Shown: one piece after another, positions 41,671 to 50,778 of the stretch | How the letters are laid out: the number at the start of each line of letters is the position of its first letter | Numbering within the stretch: position 1 is the first letter of the stretch | From: Microbacterium hatanonis | GTDB taxonomy: Bacteria; Actinomycetota; Actinomycetes; Actinomycetales; Microbacteriaceae | Reading direction: 5' to 3' | Length of the DNA stretch: 64,000 nucleotides | Assembly: GCF_008017415.1 (NCBI RefSeq) | Contig: NZ_VRSV01000002.1 | Coordinates: 620,001-684,000, forward strand | Translations under genes and position numbers: made by a program | Notes under the pieces: model-generated | Told to the model about the DNA's origin: nothing | Seen by the model: only the letters and a program-made list of their open reading frames with translations | The model's database searches: none

Positions 41671-43012
41671 CCCGCATCCTCTCGACGTCGGACTGCTCTC
41701 TCCCGTCAGCGCGGGGCACGATGCGGCGGTCTCGGATGCTGCGGTGCTCGACGCCCTCGTCGCGGCCGAGGTCGCGCTCGTCCGCGCGCTCGCGTCGGTG
41801 GGAGCCGCTCCCGCCGAGGTCGCCGACGACGTCTCCTCGGCGCTCGGCTGGACGGGGGCGGGCGAGGGCTGCCGGGGGCACGGCCTCGACGCGGCCGACC
41901 TCGCCGGCGCAGCCGTCGCCGCGGGCAACCCCGTCGTCGCTCTGGCGGGGATGCTGAGGCAGCGTGTTCCGGAGGCCGCACGGCCGTGGGTGCACCGGGG
42001 GGCGACGAGCCAGGACATCCTCGACAACGCCCTGATGCTGGTCGCCCGCTCGGCGGCCGATCGGGTGCGCGACGACCTCGACCGCGTCGAGGCGGCGCTC
42101 ACCGCTCTCGCCGCCGCGAATCGCGACGTCGTCGCGGCCGCCCGCACCCTCACCCAGCACGCCGTGCCGACGACCGTCGGGGCGCGCGCCGCGGGGTGGG
42201 TGCGCGGCATCCGTCGTGCCATCGTGCGGCTCGACGCGGCGCGCGCAGAACTGCCCGTGCAGCTCGGGGGTGCCGCGGGCACCCTGGCGGCGTTCGTCGC
42301 CGACCTCGGGGCCGAACGCGCCGCAGAGCTCCCCGGGGCCTACGCGGCCGAACTGGGCCTCAGGCCCACCGACGCCCCCTGGCACACCGAACGCTGGCCC
42401 GTCACCGAGCTCGGCGATGCCCTCGTACAGGCGATCGACGCGGTGGGCGTCTTCGCCACCGACGTCGCCACCCTCACCCGCACGGAGATCGGCGAGGTCT
42501 CGGAGGCCGCCGGCGGCGGGTCGTCGGCGATGCCCCAGAAGGCGAACCCCGTCTCCTCGGTGCTCATCCGCTCGGCCGCCCTCCGCGCCCCGCAGCTGGG
42601 TGCCACCCTGCATCTTGCCGCCGCGCTCGCCGTGGACGAGCGTCCCGACGGCGCCTGGCACGCCGAATGGCCGACCCTGCGCGAACTCCTCCGCCTCGCG
42701 CTCGGGGCCTCCGCGCACACGGCATCGCTCGCCGCCGGGCTGACGGTCGACCGCGAGGCCGTCGCGCGCAACCTCGCTCTCACCGACGGGCTGGTCGTCA
42801 GCGAGCGCCTCGGCATCGTCCTCGTTCCGCTGATCGGGCGAGAGCGCTTCACCGCGCTGATCCGGCAGGCCGCCGACACGGATCTCGCCGACCTCGTGCG
42901 CGCGCTCCCCGAGGCGTCGGGGCTCGACGTCGACGACCTGCTCGACCCCGCCCGGTACACGGGCTTCGCCACGACGTTCGTCGACCGCCTCGGCGAAGGA
43001 GAGAACCGATGA
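41660..43012 (+). CDS. pcaB: 3-Carboxy-cis,cis-muconate cycloisomerase
   Basis: A 450-residue member of the fumarase/aspartase superfamily. The signature GGGSSAMPQKANPV lies near residue 292 and RGATSQDI near 113. It forms 4-carboxymuconolactone. The start appears to be a TTG at 41660, ten nt after AAGGAG and inside pcaG; no ATG or GTG fits as well. The stop overlaps the pcaD start (ATGA). Confidence 0.93.
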   Translation: MPSDPHPLDVGLLSPVSAGHDAAVSDAAVLDALVAAEVALVRALASVGAAPAEVADDVSSALGWTGAGEGCRGHGLDAADLAGAAVAAGNPVVALAGMLRQRVPEAARPWVHRGATSQDILDNALMLVARSAADRVRDDLDRVEAALTALAAANRDVVAAARTLTQHAVPTTVGARAAGWVRGIRRAIVRLDAARAELPVQLGGAAGTLAAFVADLGAERAAELPGAYAAELGLRPTDAPWHTERWPVTELGDALVQAIDAVGVFATDVATLTRTEIGEVSEAAGGGSSAMPQKANPVSSVLIRSAALRAPQLGATLHLAAALAVDERPDGAWHAEWPTLRELLRLALGASAHTASLAAGLTVDREAVARNLALTDGLVVSERLGIVLVPLIGRERFTALIRQAADTDLADLVRALPEASGLDVDDLLDPARYTGFATTFVDRLGEGENR

Positions 43013-43797
43013 CCGTTCCCGCGCTGGCCCACACCACCCCGGTCGGCCCCGCCGATGCTCCCCTGCTGCTGCTCGGACCGTCGCTCGGCACCTCGACGAT
43101 CCTGTGGGAGCGCGTCATCCCGACCCTTGCCCGCTCCCACCGCGTCGTGGCGTGGGACCTCCCCGGCCACGGGGCGTCACCCGCGTCGACGTCGCCCTTC
43201 ACCGTCGCCGACCTCGCCGACGCGGTCGCCGACCTCGCGCGCGGCCTGTCGGACGCCCCCGTCCGCTACGCCGGTGTCTCGCTCGGCGGCGCCACCGGTC
43301 TGGAGCTGACCCTCCGTCACCCCGACCTCGTCGAGGCGACCGCCGCCGTCGCCTCGGGTGCGCTCCTCGGCGACCCCGACTCCTGGCACGCCCGCGCAGC
43401 CCAGGTGAGGGCGCAGTCGACCTCGGCGCTGATCACCGCCTCGGCCGGTCGGTGGTTCGCGCCCGACTCCCTCGCCCGCGAGCCCGAGCTCACGGGGCGC
43501 CTGCTCCACGCCCTGCAGGACGCCGACGACGACAGCTACGCCGCCTGCTGCGAGGCTCTCGCCGCGTACGACGTGCGAGGCCGCCTGGGCGAGATCGCCT
43601 CGCCCGTGCTGGCGCTGTGGGGCGAGTTCGACCAGGTCGCTCCCGAGGCGAAGGCCGACGAGATCGCACGAGGCGTCCGCCGCGGGCGCAGCATCCGCAT
43701 CCCGGATGCCGCGCACCTGCCGCCTGCCGAGCAGCCCGCCGCGGTCGCGACCGCGCTCGACGACTTCTTCCGCCGCATCGATGAGGAGGCCGCATGA
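43009..43797 (+). CDS. pcaD: 3-Oxoadipate enol-lactonase
   Basis: A 262-residue alpha/beta hydrolase. The nucleophile elbow is VSLGG (near 93-97), with an acidic residue in WGEFDQVAPE and the histidine in DAAHLPPAEQP. It hydrolyses beta-ketoadipate enol-lactone. It is encoded separately from pcaC, although many actinobacteria have a fused pcaL. ATGA overlaps at both ends show tight coupling. Confidence 0.93.
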   Translation: MTVPALAHTTPVGPADAPLLLLGPSLGTSTILWERVIPTLARSHRVVAWDLPGHGASPASTSPFTVADLADAVADLARGLSDAPVRYAGVSLGGATGLELTLRHPDLVEATAAVASGALLGDPDSWHARAAQVRAQSTSALITASAGRWFAPDSLAREPELTGRLLHALQDADDDSYAACCEALAAYDVRGRLGEIASPVLALWGEFDQVAPEAKADEIARGVRRGRSIRIPDAAHLPPAEQPAAVATALDDFFRRIDEEAA

Positions 43798-44195
43798 CGA
43801 CCCCGGATCACGGATCGACCGACGCCGAACGGCACGCGCAGGGCATGCGCGTGCGGCGGGAGGTGCTCTCCGACGCGCACGTCGACCGTGCCGTCGAGCG
43901 CACGACCGCGTTCACCGCCGATTTCCAGGACCTCATCACCCGGTACGCCTGGGGCGACATCTGGTCGCGCCCCGCGCTCGATCGCCGGTCGCGGTCGATC
44001 GCGGTGCTGACGGCGCTCATCGCGCTGGGCCACCACGAGGAGCTCGCGATGCACCTGCGCGCGGCCCTGCGCAACGGACTCACGACCGCGGAGATCTCCG
44101 AGGTCATCCTGCAATCGGCGATCTACTGCGGCGTGCCCGCCGCCAACACCGCCTTCCGCATCGCCTCCGAGGTCTTCGCCGAGGGGGACGCATGA
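43794..44195 (+). CDS. pcaC: 4-Carboxymuconolactone decarboxylase
   Basis: A 133-residue all-helical protein of the AhpD-like fold. The family blocks RSIAVLTALIALGHHEELAMHLRAALRNG and EVILQSAIYCGVPAANTAF are intact. It decarboxylates 4-carboxymuconolactone to the enol-lactone used by PcaD. It is a stand-alone gene with 4-bp overlaps to pcaD and pcaI. Confidence 0.94.
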   Translation: MTTPDHGSTDAERHAQGMRVRREVLSDAHVDRAVERTTAFTADFQDLITRYAWGDIWSRPALDRRSRSIAVLTALIALGHHEELAMHLRAALRNGLTTAEISEVILQSAIYCGVPAANTAFRIASEVFAEGDA

Positions 44196-44941
44196 TCGAC
44201 AAGCAGGTTCCGGATGCTGCGGCCGCGGTCGCGGGGATCCCCGACGGCGCGACGGTCATGATCGGCGGCTTCGGCCGTGCCGGGCAGCCCGTCGAGCTCA
44301 TCGACGCGCTCATCGCGTCGGGGGCGCGGGAGCTCACGATCGTCAACAACAACGCCGGCAACGGCGACACCGGGCTCGCGGCTCTCCTGGCCGCCGGGCA
44401 GGTGCGCAGGATCGTGTGCTCGTTCCCGCGCCAGTCGGATTCGTGGGTCTTCGACAGGCTCTACCGCGCCGGCGAGATCGAGCTCGAACTCGTCCCGCAG
44501 GGCAACCTCGCCGAGCGCATCCGCGCGGCAGGCGCCGGCATCGGCGCGTTCTTCTCGCCCACCGGTGTCGGCACGCTCCTGGCCGAGGGCAAGGAGGAGC
44601 GCGAGATCGACGGGCGCCGGTACGTGCTCGAGTACCCGATCCGCGCCGACTACGCCCTGATCTCGGCCTACCGGGCCGATCGCTGGGGCAACCTCGTCTA
44701 CCGCGAGACGGCGCGCAACTTCGGCCCGATCATGGCGACGGCCGCCACCACGACCATCGTGCAGGTCGACGAGGTCGTCGACCTCGGCGGCCTCGATCCC
44801 GAGACGGTCGTCACGCCCGGCATCTTCGTCGACCGCGTCGTCGCGGTGGGCGAGCGCCCGTGGCTGCGCGACGGCGCCTTCGTCGGAGGCGTCGACCTCG
44901 AGGGCTCGCCCCTCGCCGCATCCGCCGAGGAGGCGTCATGA
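44192..44941 (+). CDS. pcaI: 3-Oxoadipate CoA-transferase alpha subunit
   Basis: A 249-residue CoA-transferase subunit A. GATVMIGGFGRAGQP near 24-37 is the glycine-rich CoA-transferase signature, followed by NNNAGNGDTGLAALL. With PcaJ it moves CoA from succinyl-CoA to beta-ketoadipate. It starts inside pcaC (ATGA) and ends inside pcaJ. Confidence 0.94.
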   Translation: MIDKQVPDAAAAVAGIPDGATVMIGGFGRAGQPVELIDALIASGARELTIVNNNAGNGDTGLAALLAAGQVRRIVCSFPRQSDSWVFDRLYRAGEIELELVPQGNLAERIRAAGAGIGAFFSPTGVGTLLAEGKEEREIDGRRYVLEYPIRADYALISAYRADRWGNLVYRETARNFGPIMATAATTTIVQVDEVVDLGGLDPETVVTPGIFVDRVVAVGERPWLRDGAFVGGVDLEGSPLAASAEEAS

Positions 44942-45597
44942 CCACCCGCATCTCGCGCAACGACCTCGCGGCGCGCATCGCCGCCGACATCCCGGAGGGC
45001 GCCGTGGTGAACCTCGGCATCGGGGCGCCGACCCTCGTGGCGAACTTCCTCCCCGAGGGCGAGGAGATCCTCCTCCACACCGAGAACGGGCTGCTCGGCA
45101 TGGGCCCCGCGCCGCAGGCGGGCGCGGTGGATCCCGACCTCATCAACGCCGGCAAGCAGGCGGTCACCGCGCTGCCCGGCGCCGCCTACTTCCACCACGC
45201 CGACTCGTTCGCGATGATGCGCGGCGGCCACCTCGACGTGTGCGTGCTCGGCGCCTTCCAGGTCTCGCAGAACGGGGACCTCGCGAACTGGTCGACCGGC
45301 GAGCCCGGGGCGATCCCCGCCGTCGGCGGGGCGATGGACCTCGCCATCGGCGCGAAGGACGTCTACGTGATGACCGACCTGTTCACGAAGTCGGGCGAGC
45401 CGAAGCTCGTGGAGCGATGCGCGTACCCGCTCACCGGCGTCGGATGCGTCTCGCGCGTCTACACCGACCACGCCGTCTTCGACGTCACCCCCGACGGGTT
45501 CGTCGTGCGCGAGCTCTTCGGCGACAACACCGTCGCCTCGCTCGAGGCCGCCCTCGGGCTCTCCCTCACCGCGCCTCTGTCTCGAGATAAGGACTGA
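44938..45597 (+). CDS. pcaJ: 3-Oxoadipate CoA-transferase beta subunit
   Basis: A 219-residue subunit B. The catalytic glutamate is in LLHTENGLLGMGP near residue 49, and NLGIGAPTLVANFLP near 25 is the family start. It pairs with PcaI. The ATG overlaps the pcaI stop. The thiolase gene follows after one nt. Confidence 0.94.
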   Translation: MTTRISRNDLAARIAADIPEGAVVNLGIGAPTLVANFLPEGEEILLHTENGLLGMGPAPQAGAVDPDLINAGKQAVTALPGAAYFHHADSFAMMRGGHLDVCVLGAFQVSQNGDLANWSTGEPGAIPAVGGAMDLAIGAKDVYVMTDLFTKSGEPKLVERCAYPLTGVGCVSRVYTDHAVFDVTPDGFVVRELFGDNTVASLEAALGLSLTAPLSRDKD

Positions 45598-45598
45598 C

Positions 45599-46768
45599 AT
45601 GCCGAGCACCTGGATCTACGACGCCGTCCGCACTCCGTTCGGCCGGGCCGGCGGAGCACTCTCGGGCGTCCGCCCCGACGATCTCGCAGCGACCGTGATG
45701 GCAGCATCCGTCGCCCGCACCGGTCTCGACCCGGCCCGGATCGACGACGTGATCTTCGGCGACGCCAATCAGGCGGGCGAGGACAACCGCGACGTGGCGC
45801 GGTTCGGTGCGCTGCTGGCGGGTTTCCCGTCGAGCGTGCCGGGGGTGACGGTCAACCGTCTCTGCGGGTCGTCGCTCGAGGCGGTGATCCAGGGTTCGCG
45901 CGCGATCGAAGCGGGTGACGCCGACATCGTGCTGACCGGCGGCGTCGAGTCGATGAGCCGGGCCCCCTATGTCGTGGAGAAATCGCCCAAGCCGTTCCCG
46001 GCCGTCGGCAACCCGACGATGTGGAACACCTCGATCGGGTGGCGCATGACGAACCCGCGTCTGCGCAAAGACTGGACGATCTCGAACGGCGAGTCGGCCG
46101 AGAAGCTCGCCGGTCTCTACGAGATCAGCCGTGAGGAGCAGGACGCCTTCGCCCTGCGCAGCCACCGGGCCGCGGCCGACGCCTGGGCGACGGGGGTCTT
46201 CGACGGCGAGATCGTGCAGGTCTCGGGCAACGAGCTCGCCCGGGACGAGAGCATCCGCGAGGACACCACCCTCGACAAGCTCGCCGGGCTCAAGACGCTC
46301 TTCGCCGCGGACGGCTCGGTCACGGCGGGCAACTCCTCTCCCATCAACGACGGCGCCTCCGCTGTGCTGATCGGTGCCGAGGGCGCGCTGGATTCCGAGC
46401 CCCTCGCCCGCATCGCCGGGCGCGGGGTGTTCGGCAACGATCCCGACGTGTTCGGGATCGCCCCGGTGGAGGCGGCGAACCGGGCCCTCGCCCGAGCGGG
46501 GCGCACCTGGGCCGACGTCGATTTCGTGGAGCTCAACGAGGCCTTCGCCTCGCAGTCGCTCGCCTGCGCGAAGCTGTGGACCGAGCTCGACCCCGCGAAG
46601 CTCAACGTGCACGGCGGGGCCCTCGCCATCGGGCATCCGCTGGGCGCCTCGGGCGGCCGCGTCGTCGGCCGCGCCGCGCACGAGCTGGCTCGCCGTGGCG
46701 GAGGGGTCGCGGTGGTCGCGATCTGCATCGGCGTCGGACAGGGCCTCGCGGTCGTGCTCGAACGCTGA
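45599..46768 (+). CDS. pcaF: 3-Oxoadipyl-CoA thiolase
   Basis: A 389-residue thiolase. The acylated cysteine is in VNRLCGSSLEAV near residue 89, the histidine in NVHGGALAIGHPLGASGGR near 345, and a second cysteine in ICIGVGQG near the end. It splits beta-ketoadipyl-CoA to acetyl-CoA and succinyl-CoA, completing the pathway. It is the last gene of pcaHGBDCIJF. Confidence 0.94.
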   Translation: MPSTWIYDAVRTPFGRAGGALSGVRPDDLAATVMAASVARTGLDPARIDDVIFGDANQAGEDNRDVARFGALLAGFPSSVPGVTVNRLCGSSLEAVIQGSRAIEAGDADIVLTGGVESMSRAPYVVEKSPKPFPAVGNPTMWNTSIGWRMTNPRLRKDWTISNGESAEKLAGLYEISREEQDAFALRSHRAAADAWATGVFDGEIVQVSGNELARDESIREDTTLDKLAGLKTLFAADGSVTAGNSSPINDGASAVLIGAEGALDSEPLARIAGRGVFGNDPDVFGIAPVEAANRALARAGRTWADVDFVELNEAFASQSLACAKLWTELDPAKLNVHGGALAIGHPLGASGGRVVGRAAHELARRGGGVAVVAICIGVGQGLAVVLER

Positions 46769-46823
46769 CCCGCTCCGACCCCGCCTACGCTGGGAGGGTC
46801 CCTTCCGTCGATAGAGAAGACCC

Positions 46824-48146
46824 GTGACTGCTCCCGTGCTCGCCCCCGCGCCGGGTTGGCGCATGTGGCTGGTGTGGGCCGTGGGCCTCGCGGGCTACGT
46901 GCTGTCGATCACCAACCGCACGTCGCTGTCGGCGGTCGGTGTGGATGCGGCGACCCGCTTCAACGCGGATGCGTCGGCGCTGTCGATGTTCGCCGTGATC
47001 CAGCTCGCGGTCTACGGCGGCATGCAGATCCCCGTCGGGCTCCTCCTCGACCGATTCGGTGCGCGGCCCGTCATGACGATCGGCATGGTGCTGATGGCGG
47101 TCGGTCAGCTGGTGATGGCGTTCGCCTCCGACGTCGGCATCGGCATCCTCGCGCGCGTACTGCTGGGCGCCGGCGACGCCGCCATCTTCCCCAGCGTGCT
47201 GCGGGTGATCGCGACGTGGTTCCCCGCTCAGCGGGCGCCGTTCCTCGTGCAGATGACGGGCGTCATCGGCCAGCTCGGTCAGATCGTGTCGATCATCCCG
47301 CTGGCGGCGCTGCTGCACGCCACGTCGTGGAGCGTGGCCTTCGGCAGCCTTGCCGGGCTCGGGTTGCTGTTCGCGGTGCTGATCTTCGCGATCATCCGCA
47401 ACCGACCGCCCAGTCGCGCGGTCGACGTCGCCGTCGACACCGACACCGGAACGATCACCGTGGTGCGCTCGGCCGCCGACCTGCGGCAGGGCTTCCGCGA
47501 GGCCTGGGCGCACCCGGCCACCCGGCTCGGGTTCTGGTCGCACTTCACGACACCGCTCGCCGGCTACGTCTTCGTGATCCTGTGGGGCTTCCCCTTCTTG
47601 ACGGCGGGCGAGGGGCTGCAACCCGCCGCGGCCTCACTCGTCCTGACCGCGTTCGTGGTCTTCGGCATCGTCGTCGGGCCGGTGATGGGCGCGCTGTCGA
47701 GCCGCCACCCGATGCGGCGCTCCCTGTGGCTCGTGATTCCCTCGGTGGCGCTCCAGGCGGCGGCGTGGATCACCGTCATCGTCTGGCCCGGCCAGGCTCC
47801 GCTGTGGCTGCTGTTGGTTCTCGCATTCGCGATGGGCACCGGGGGCCCCGCATCGATGATCGCGTTCGACCATGCGCGTGCCCACAATCCGAGCCACCGC
47901 CTCAGTACCGCGACGGGCATCGTCAACGGAGGCGGTTTTCTCGCGGGGCTCCTGGCGATCCTCGCCATCGGCATCGCGATGGACCTGCAGGGGGCTGGAA
48001 CGCCCGACACCTATTCGCTCGACGCGTTCCGCATCGCCTTCCTCACGCAGGTGCCGCTGTGGCTTCTCGGCACGACGTTCATCATCGTGGAGCGCAAGCG
48101 CACCCGCATCCTTCTGGGTCTCGACCCTCCGCGCCGCGCTCGGTGA
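46824..48146 (+). CDS. MFS transporter downstream of the pca operon
   Basis: A 440-residue carrier with 12 predicted helices and the motif GLLLDRFGARPV between helices 2 and 3. The start is a GTG at 46824, 55 nt after pcaF. A TACGCT element at 46787-46792 could give it a separate promoter. It may import protocatechuate or 4-hydroxybenzoate, but it is not clearly of the PcaK family, so the substrate is unknown. Confidence 0.85.
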   Translation: MTAPVLAPAPGWRMWLVWAVGLAGYVLSITNRTSLSAVGVDAATRFNADASALSMFAVIQLAVYGGMQIPVGLLLDRFGARPVMTIGMVLMAVGQLVMAFASDVGIGILARVLLGAGDAAIFPSVLRVIATWFPAQRAPFLVQMTGVIGQLGQIVSIIPLAALLHATSWSVAFGSLAGLGLLFAVLIFAIIRNRPPSRAVDVAVDTDTGTITVVRSAADLRQGFREAWAHPATRLGFWSHFTTPLAGYVFVILWGFPFLTAGEGLQPAAASLVLTAFVVFGIVVGPVMGALSSRHPMRRSLWLVIPSVALQAAAWITVIVWPGQAPLWLLLVLAFAMGTGGPASMIAFDHARAHNPSHRLSTATGIVNGGGFLAGLLAILAIGIAMDLQGAGTPDTYSLDAFRIAFLTQVPLWLLGTTFIIVERKRTRILLGLDPPRRAR

Positions 48147-48167
48147 CCGCCGTCGCCCGGGGAACCG

Positions 48168-48446
48168 TCATTCCGACGCACCGGGATGCGGCGCCGCTCG
48201 TCGCCGATCGAGGGCCGCCAACCCCGCACGGACGGCGATCGTGGCGAGCGCGGCGCAGCAGAGCAGGGCGGCGATGACGACGAATCCCCCGCCCGGCCTC
48301 TCTTCGTAGAAGTAGGTCGGTCGGGATGCATCCCAGACCGGGGATTCGATGCCGTATGCGGCGCCCGCGACGAACACGACCGGCACGGCCACAGCCGACA
48401 GGACCGCGATGAGGATGAGGGCGCCCGTGCTCAACCGTCGTCTCAT
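48168..48446 (-). CDS. Small two-helix membrane protein, unknown function
   Basis: A 92-residue protein with a hydrophobic helix at about 8-32 and another at about 56-80, joined by a short acidic and aromatic loop (ESPVWDASRPTYFYEER) probably outside the membrane. The start at 48446 has only a weak GGGG upstream; an ATG 18 nt earlier is also possible. It converges with the MFS gene ending 21 nt away. I do not recognise a family. Confidence 0.55.
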   Translation of the reverse strand: MRRRLSTGALILIAVLSAVAVPVVFVAGAAYGIESPVWDASRPTYFYEERPGGGFVVIAALLCCAALATIAVRAGLAALDRRRAAPHPGASE

Positions 48447-48486
48447 CGCCCCACTATGCGGCACGCGGGTGAATACGAAACCACGT

Positions 48487-48531
48487 CCGCGCGACGAGAC
48501 CCTGACACCGGGCCGGGGTCTCGTCGCGCGG
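48487..48531. repeat. Palindromic repeat family B, short perfect copy
   Basis: Perfect 16-nt arms CCGCGCGACGAGACCC (48487-48502) and its complement (48516-48531) with a 13-nt loop. It contains the CGACGAGAC core seen in the family B element at 50492-50565. It lies just after the old yellow enzyme gene on the minus strand and probably serves as its terminator. Confidence 0.7.
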
Positions 48532-48562
48532 AAGGGGTCTCGCGGTCATCGGTCGCGCGGGA

Positions 48563-49636
48563 TCAGCCCGCCAGGCGCGGGTAGTCGGTGTAGCCCTCCG
48601 GGCCGGAGCCGTAGAACGTCGCCGGGTTCGGCTCGTTCTCGGGGTGGCCGCCACGCCACCGCTCGACGAGGTCGGGGTTGGCGATCGCGAGACGCCCGAC
48701 GGCGACAGCATCCGCTGCTCCGCGCGCGACGAACTCGGCCGCCTCGTCCTTCGTCGTCAGCTGACCGAAGCCGCTGTTGGCGATGAACACGCCGCCGAAC
48801 CGCGAACGGAGGTCTTGCACCAGGTCGCCGGCCGGTTCGGCGTGCAGCACGCTGAGGTAGGCGAGGCCGAGGCGTGCGAGGCCGTCGACGAGCGCCTCGT
48901 AGGTGGCGCGCACGTCGGCGGGGTCGGTCTCGACGACGTCCTGGATGTTGTGCGCGGGGGAGAGGCGGATGCCGACGCGACCGGCGCCGACCTCGGCCGC
49001 GACGGCCGCGGTCACCTCGACGACGAACCGCGCGCGGGCCTGCGGAGACCCCCCGTAGAGATCGGTGCGCTGGTTCGAGACGGGGGAGAGGAACTGGTGC
49101 AGCAGGTACCCGTTCGCGCTGTGCACTTCGACCCCGTCCATCCCGGCGTCGATCGCCCGGCGGGCGGCCGCGACGAATTCGGCGCGCACGTCGTCGAGCT
49201 CTGCCGTCGTCAAGGCGTGCGGCACGGGGAAGGCCTTCTTGCCCTCGGGGGTGTGCACCTCGCCGTCGATCGCGACGGCGCTGGGGGCGACGATGCGGTC
49301 GGTGCCCGTGATGTCGGTGTGCGAGACGCGTCCGCCGTTCATGAGCTGCATCACGATGCGTCCGCCTTCGGCGTGCACCGCCTCTGCGACGGCTCGCCAT
49401 CCCTCGGCCTGCTCGTCGGTGACGATCCCCGGCTGGCCGGGGTAGGCCCGCGACTCGGCGCTCGGGTACACGCCCTCGGTGATGATGAGCCCGAGGCCGG
49501 CGCGCTGGGCGTAGTGCTCGACGACGATGTCGCCGGGCACGCCGTCGGCGCCGGAGCGCATGCGCGTCAGGGGCGCCATCACGACGCGGTTGGGGAGGTC
49601 GAGGTCGCCGACGGCGAGGGGGGAGAACAGATCCAC
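48563..49636 (-). CDS. Old yellow enzyme-family alkene reductase
   Basis: A 357-residue FMN-dependent TIM barrel. DLFSPLAVGDLDLPNRVVMAPLTRMRS at the start and HSANGYLLHQFLSP near 165 are diagnostic; the latter replaces the His-His/His-Asn substrate pair region. YGGSPQARARF also fits. The GTG start at 49636 has AAAGGA 5 nt upstream. Such enzymes reduce activated C=C bonds in enones or nitro compounds with NADPH. A role in hydroxycinnamate-related chemistry is possible but unsupported. Confidence 0.9.
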   Translation of the reverse strand: MDLFSPLAVGDLDLPNRVVMAPLTRMRSGADGVPGDIVVEHYAQRAGLGLIITEGVYPSAESRAYPGQPGIVTDEQAEGWRAVAEAVHAEGGRIVMQLMNGGRVSHTDITGTDRIVAPSAVAIDGEVHTPEGKKAFPVPHALTTAELDDVRAEFVAAARRAIDAGMDGVEVHSANGYLLHQFLSPVSNQRTDLYGGSPQARARFVVEVTAAVAAEVGAGRVGIRLSPAHNIQDVVETDPADVRATYEALVDGLARLGLAYLSVLHAEPAGDLVQDLRSRFGGVFIANSGFGQLTTKDEAAEFVARGAADAVAVGRLAIANPDLVERWRGGHPENEPNPATFYGSGPEGYTDYPRLAG

Positions 49637-49726
49637 GGGGGTCCTTTCGGGGGAGGGGGCCGGCGCGTCGCGGACGGCCGACCCCCGGCCCAACGGGGAG
49701 GGCAGCGCCGCTATTCCTCGCCGGTG

Positions 49727-50287
49727 CTAGCCGAGGAGGTGCTCCAGCAGGATCTTCGTGCCGATGCCGATCAGCACGAGGCCTCCGGCGATCTCAGCGG
49801 GCTTCTGGAAGCGGGTTCCGACGCGGTGACCGAGCGCGACGCCGACGAACGAGACGGCGAACGTGATGACGCCGATGAGCACGACCGCCGGCACGATGTC
49901 GACGTCGAGGAACGCGAAGCTGATCCCGACGGCGAGGGCGTCGATGCTCGTCGCGATGCCGAGCAGCAGCAGCTCGCGCGGGCGGATGCGGCCGGAAGGC
50001 GCAGCATCCGGGTGTGAGCGGAAGGCTTCCCAGAGCATCTTGCCGCCGATGAGCGCGAGCAGACCGAACGCGATCCAGTGGTCGACCGGGGCGATGAGTG
50101 CGCTGAACTGCGCGCCCAGCAGGTAACCCAGCAACGGCATGACCGCCTGGAAGAGGCCGAAGGTCAGCGCCACGAGGAGGGCGTCGCGATAGACCTGGGC
50201 CTTCACGCGCACCCCCTGCGCCAGGGAGACGGCGAACGCGTCGGCCGAGACGCCGACCGAGACGACGAGCAGGTTGAAGAAGGACAC
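49727..50287 (-). CDS. mntP: Manganese efflux pump MntP
   Basis: A 186-residue membrane protein with six helices arranged as two related halves. The acidic motifs VSADAFAVSLAQG (near 12-24) and ATSIDALAVGISFAF (near 112-126) are the hallmark of MntP. The GTG start at 50287 follows AAAGG. It exports excess Mn(II). A yybP-ykoY riboswitch lies directly upstream, which confirms both identity and regulation by manganese. Confidence 0.93.
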   Translation of the reverse strand: MSFFNLLVVSVGVSADAFAVSLAQGVRVKAQVYRDALLVALTFGLFQAVMPLLGYLLGAQFSALIAPVDHWIAFGLLALIGGKMLWEAFRSHPDAAPSGRIRPRELLLLGIATSIDALAVGISFAFLDVDIVPAVVLIGVITFAVSFVGVALGHRVGTRFQKPAEIAGGLVLIGIGTKILLEHLLG

Positions 50288-50340
50288 GGGGCGCCTTTCT
50301 CGGCGCGCGGGCAGGCGAACGCCCGACACGTCGATGGTGT

Positions 50341-50434
50341 CGAGAGTCTCGTTCACCCGGAATCCGGGCGGCGCACCGGGTGAGGTCGATCTCACCAGCA
50401 TGTCGACGCGCTCTGCGGGAACTACTCCCTCTCA
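50341..50434 (-). promoter_or_regulatory. yybP-ykoY manganese riboswitch
   Basis: Read on the minus strand, GAGAG-GGAGTAG opens the element (50433-50422) and GTGAACGAGA-CTCTC closes it; GAGAG (50433-50429) pairs with CTCTC (50346-50342) as stem P1. The GGAGTAG and GAACGAGAC boxes are the conserved parts of yybP-ykoY aptamers. Between the aptamer and the mntP start is a CGGGC/GCCCG hairpin that could be the expression platform. Confidence 0.8.
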
Positions 50435-50491
50435 GGCCTTCATCATGGCAACTTTCCGACGGGTTTTTCGTTCGGTGCGCCGAAAGTCCGA

Positions 50492-50565
50492 CCGCGAGAC
50501 GTCATCCGGGCGACGAGACGTCGTCCGTCGCGCGAAGTCTCGTCGCTGGGGTGAAGTCTCGTCGG
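50492..50565. repeat. Palindromic repeat family B, copy 3
   Basis: Imperfect 28-29-nt arms (50492-50519 and 50537-50565) with two CGAGAC boxes each; the inner ten nt (GCGACGAGAC with GTCTCGTCGC) are perfect. It lies between the membrane protein gene ending at 50779 and the mntP riboswitch. Confidence 0.65.
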
Positions 50566-50778
50566 CTAGGGGCCGGCCCGGGGCCTGTCAAGGCCCGTCT
50601 CCGAGGGAGAGGCGGGTGGCAGAGTCACTGGTGCAACGCGTGCGGTACAAGGGTCGGTCGCGGTTCGATCGAGATGGATCCTGCTGGTGCGCGGCGACCC
50701 CTGCGGTGAGAGTTCCTGCGGGGGTCGTTCTGCATTCGCCGAGCGGATGCTGCGCGGCCGGCCCCGCACCGCCGGCGA
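50566..50778. other. Non-coding remainder of a 491-nt gap
   Basis: No convincing gene, tRNA or known RNA was seen. A small hairpin (CGGGGCCT with AGGCCCG, about 50578-50596) could help end the membrane protein transcript. One GGATGCTGC motif lies at 50745. Confidence 0.4.

Noticed and set aside
50640..50700. A tRNA-like GGTTCGATC stretch
   Set aside because: No acceptor stem, anticodon arm or cloverleaf can be formed around it.
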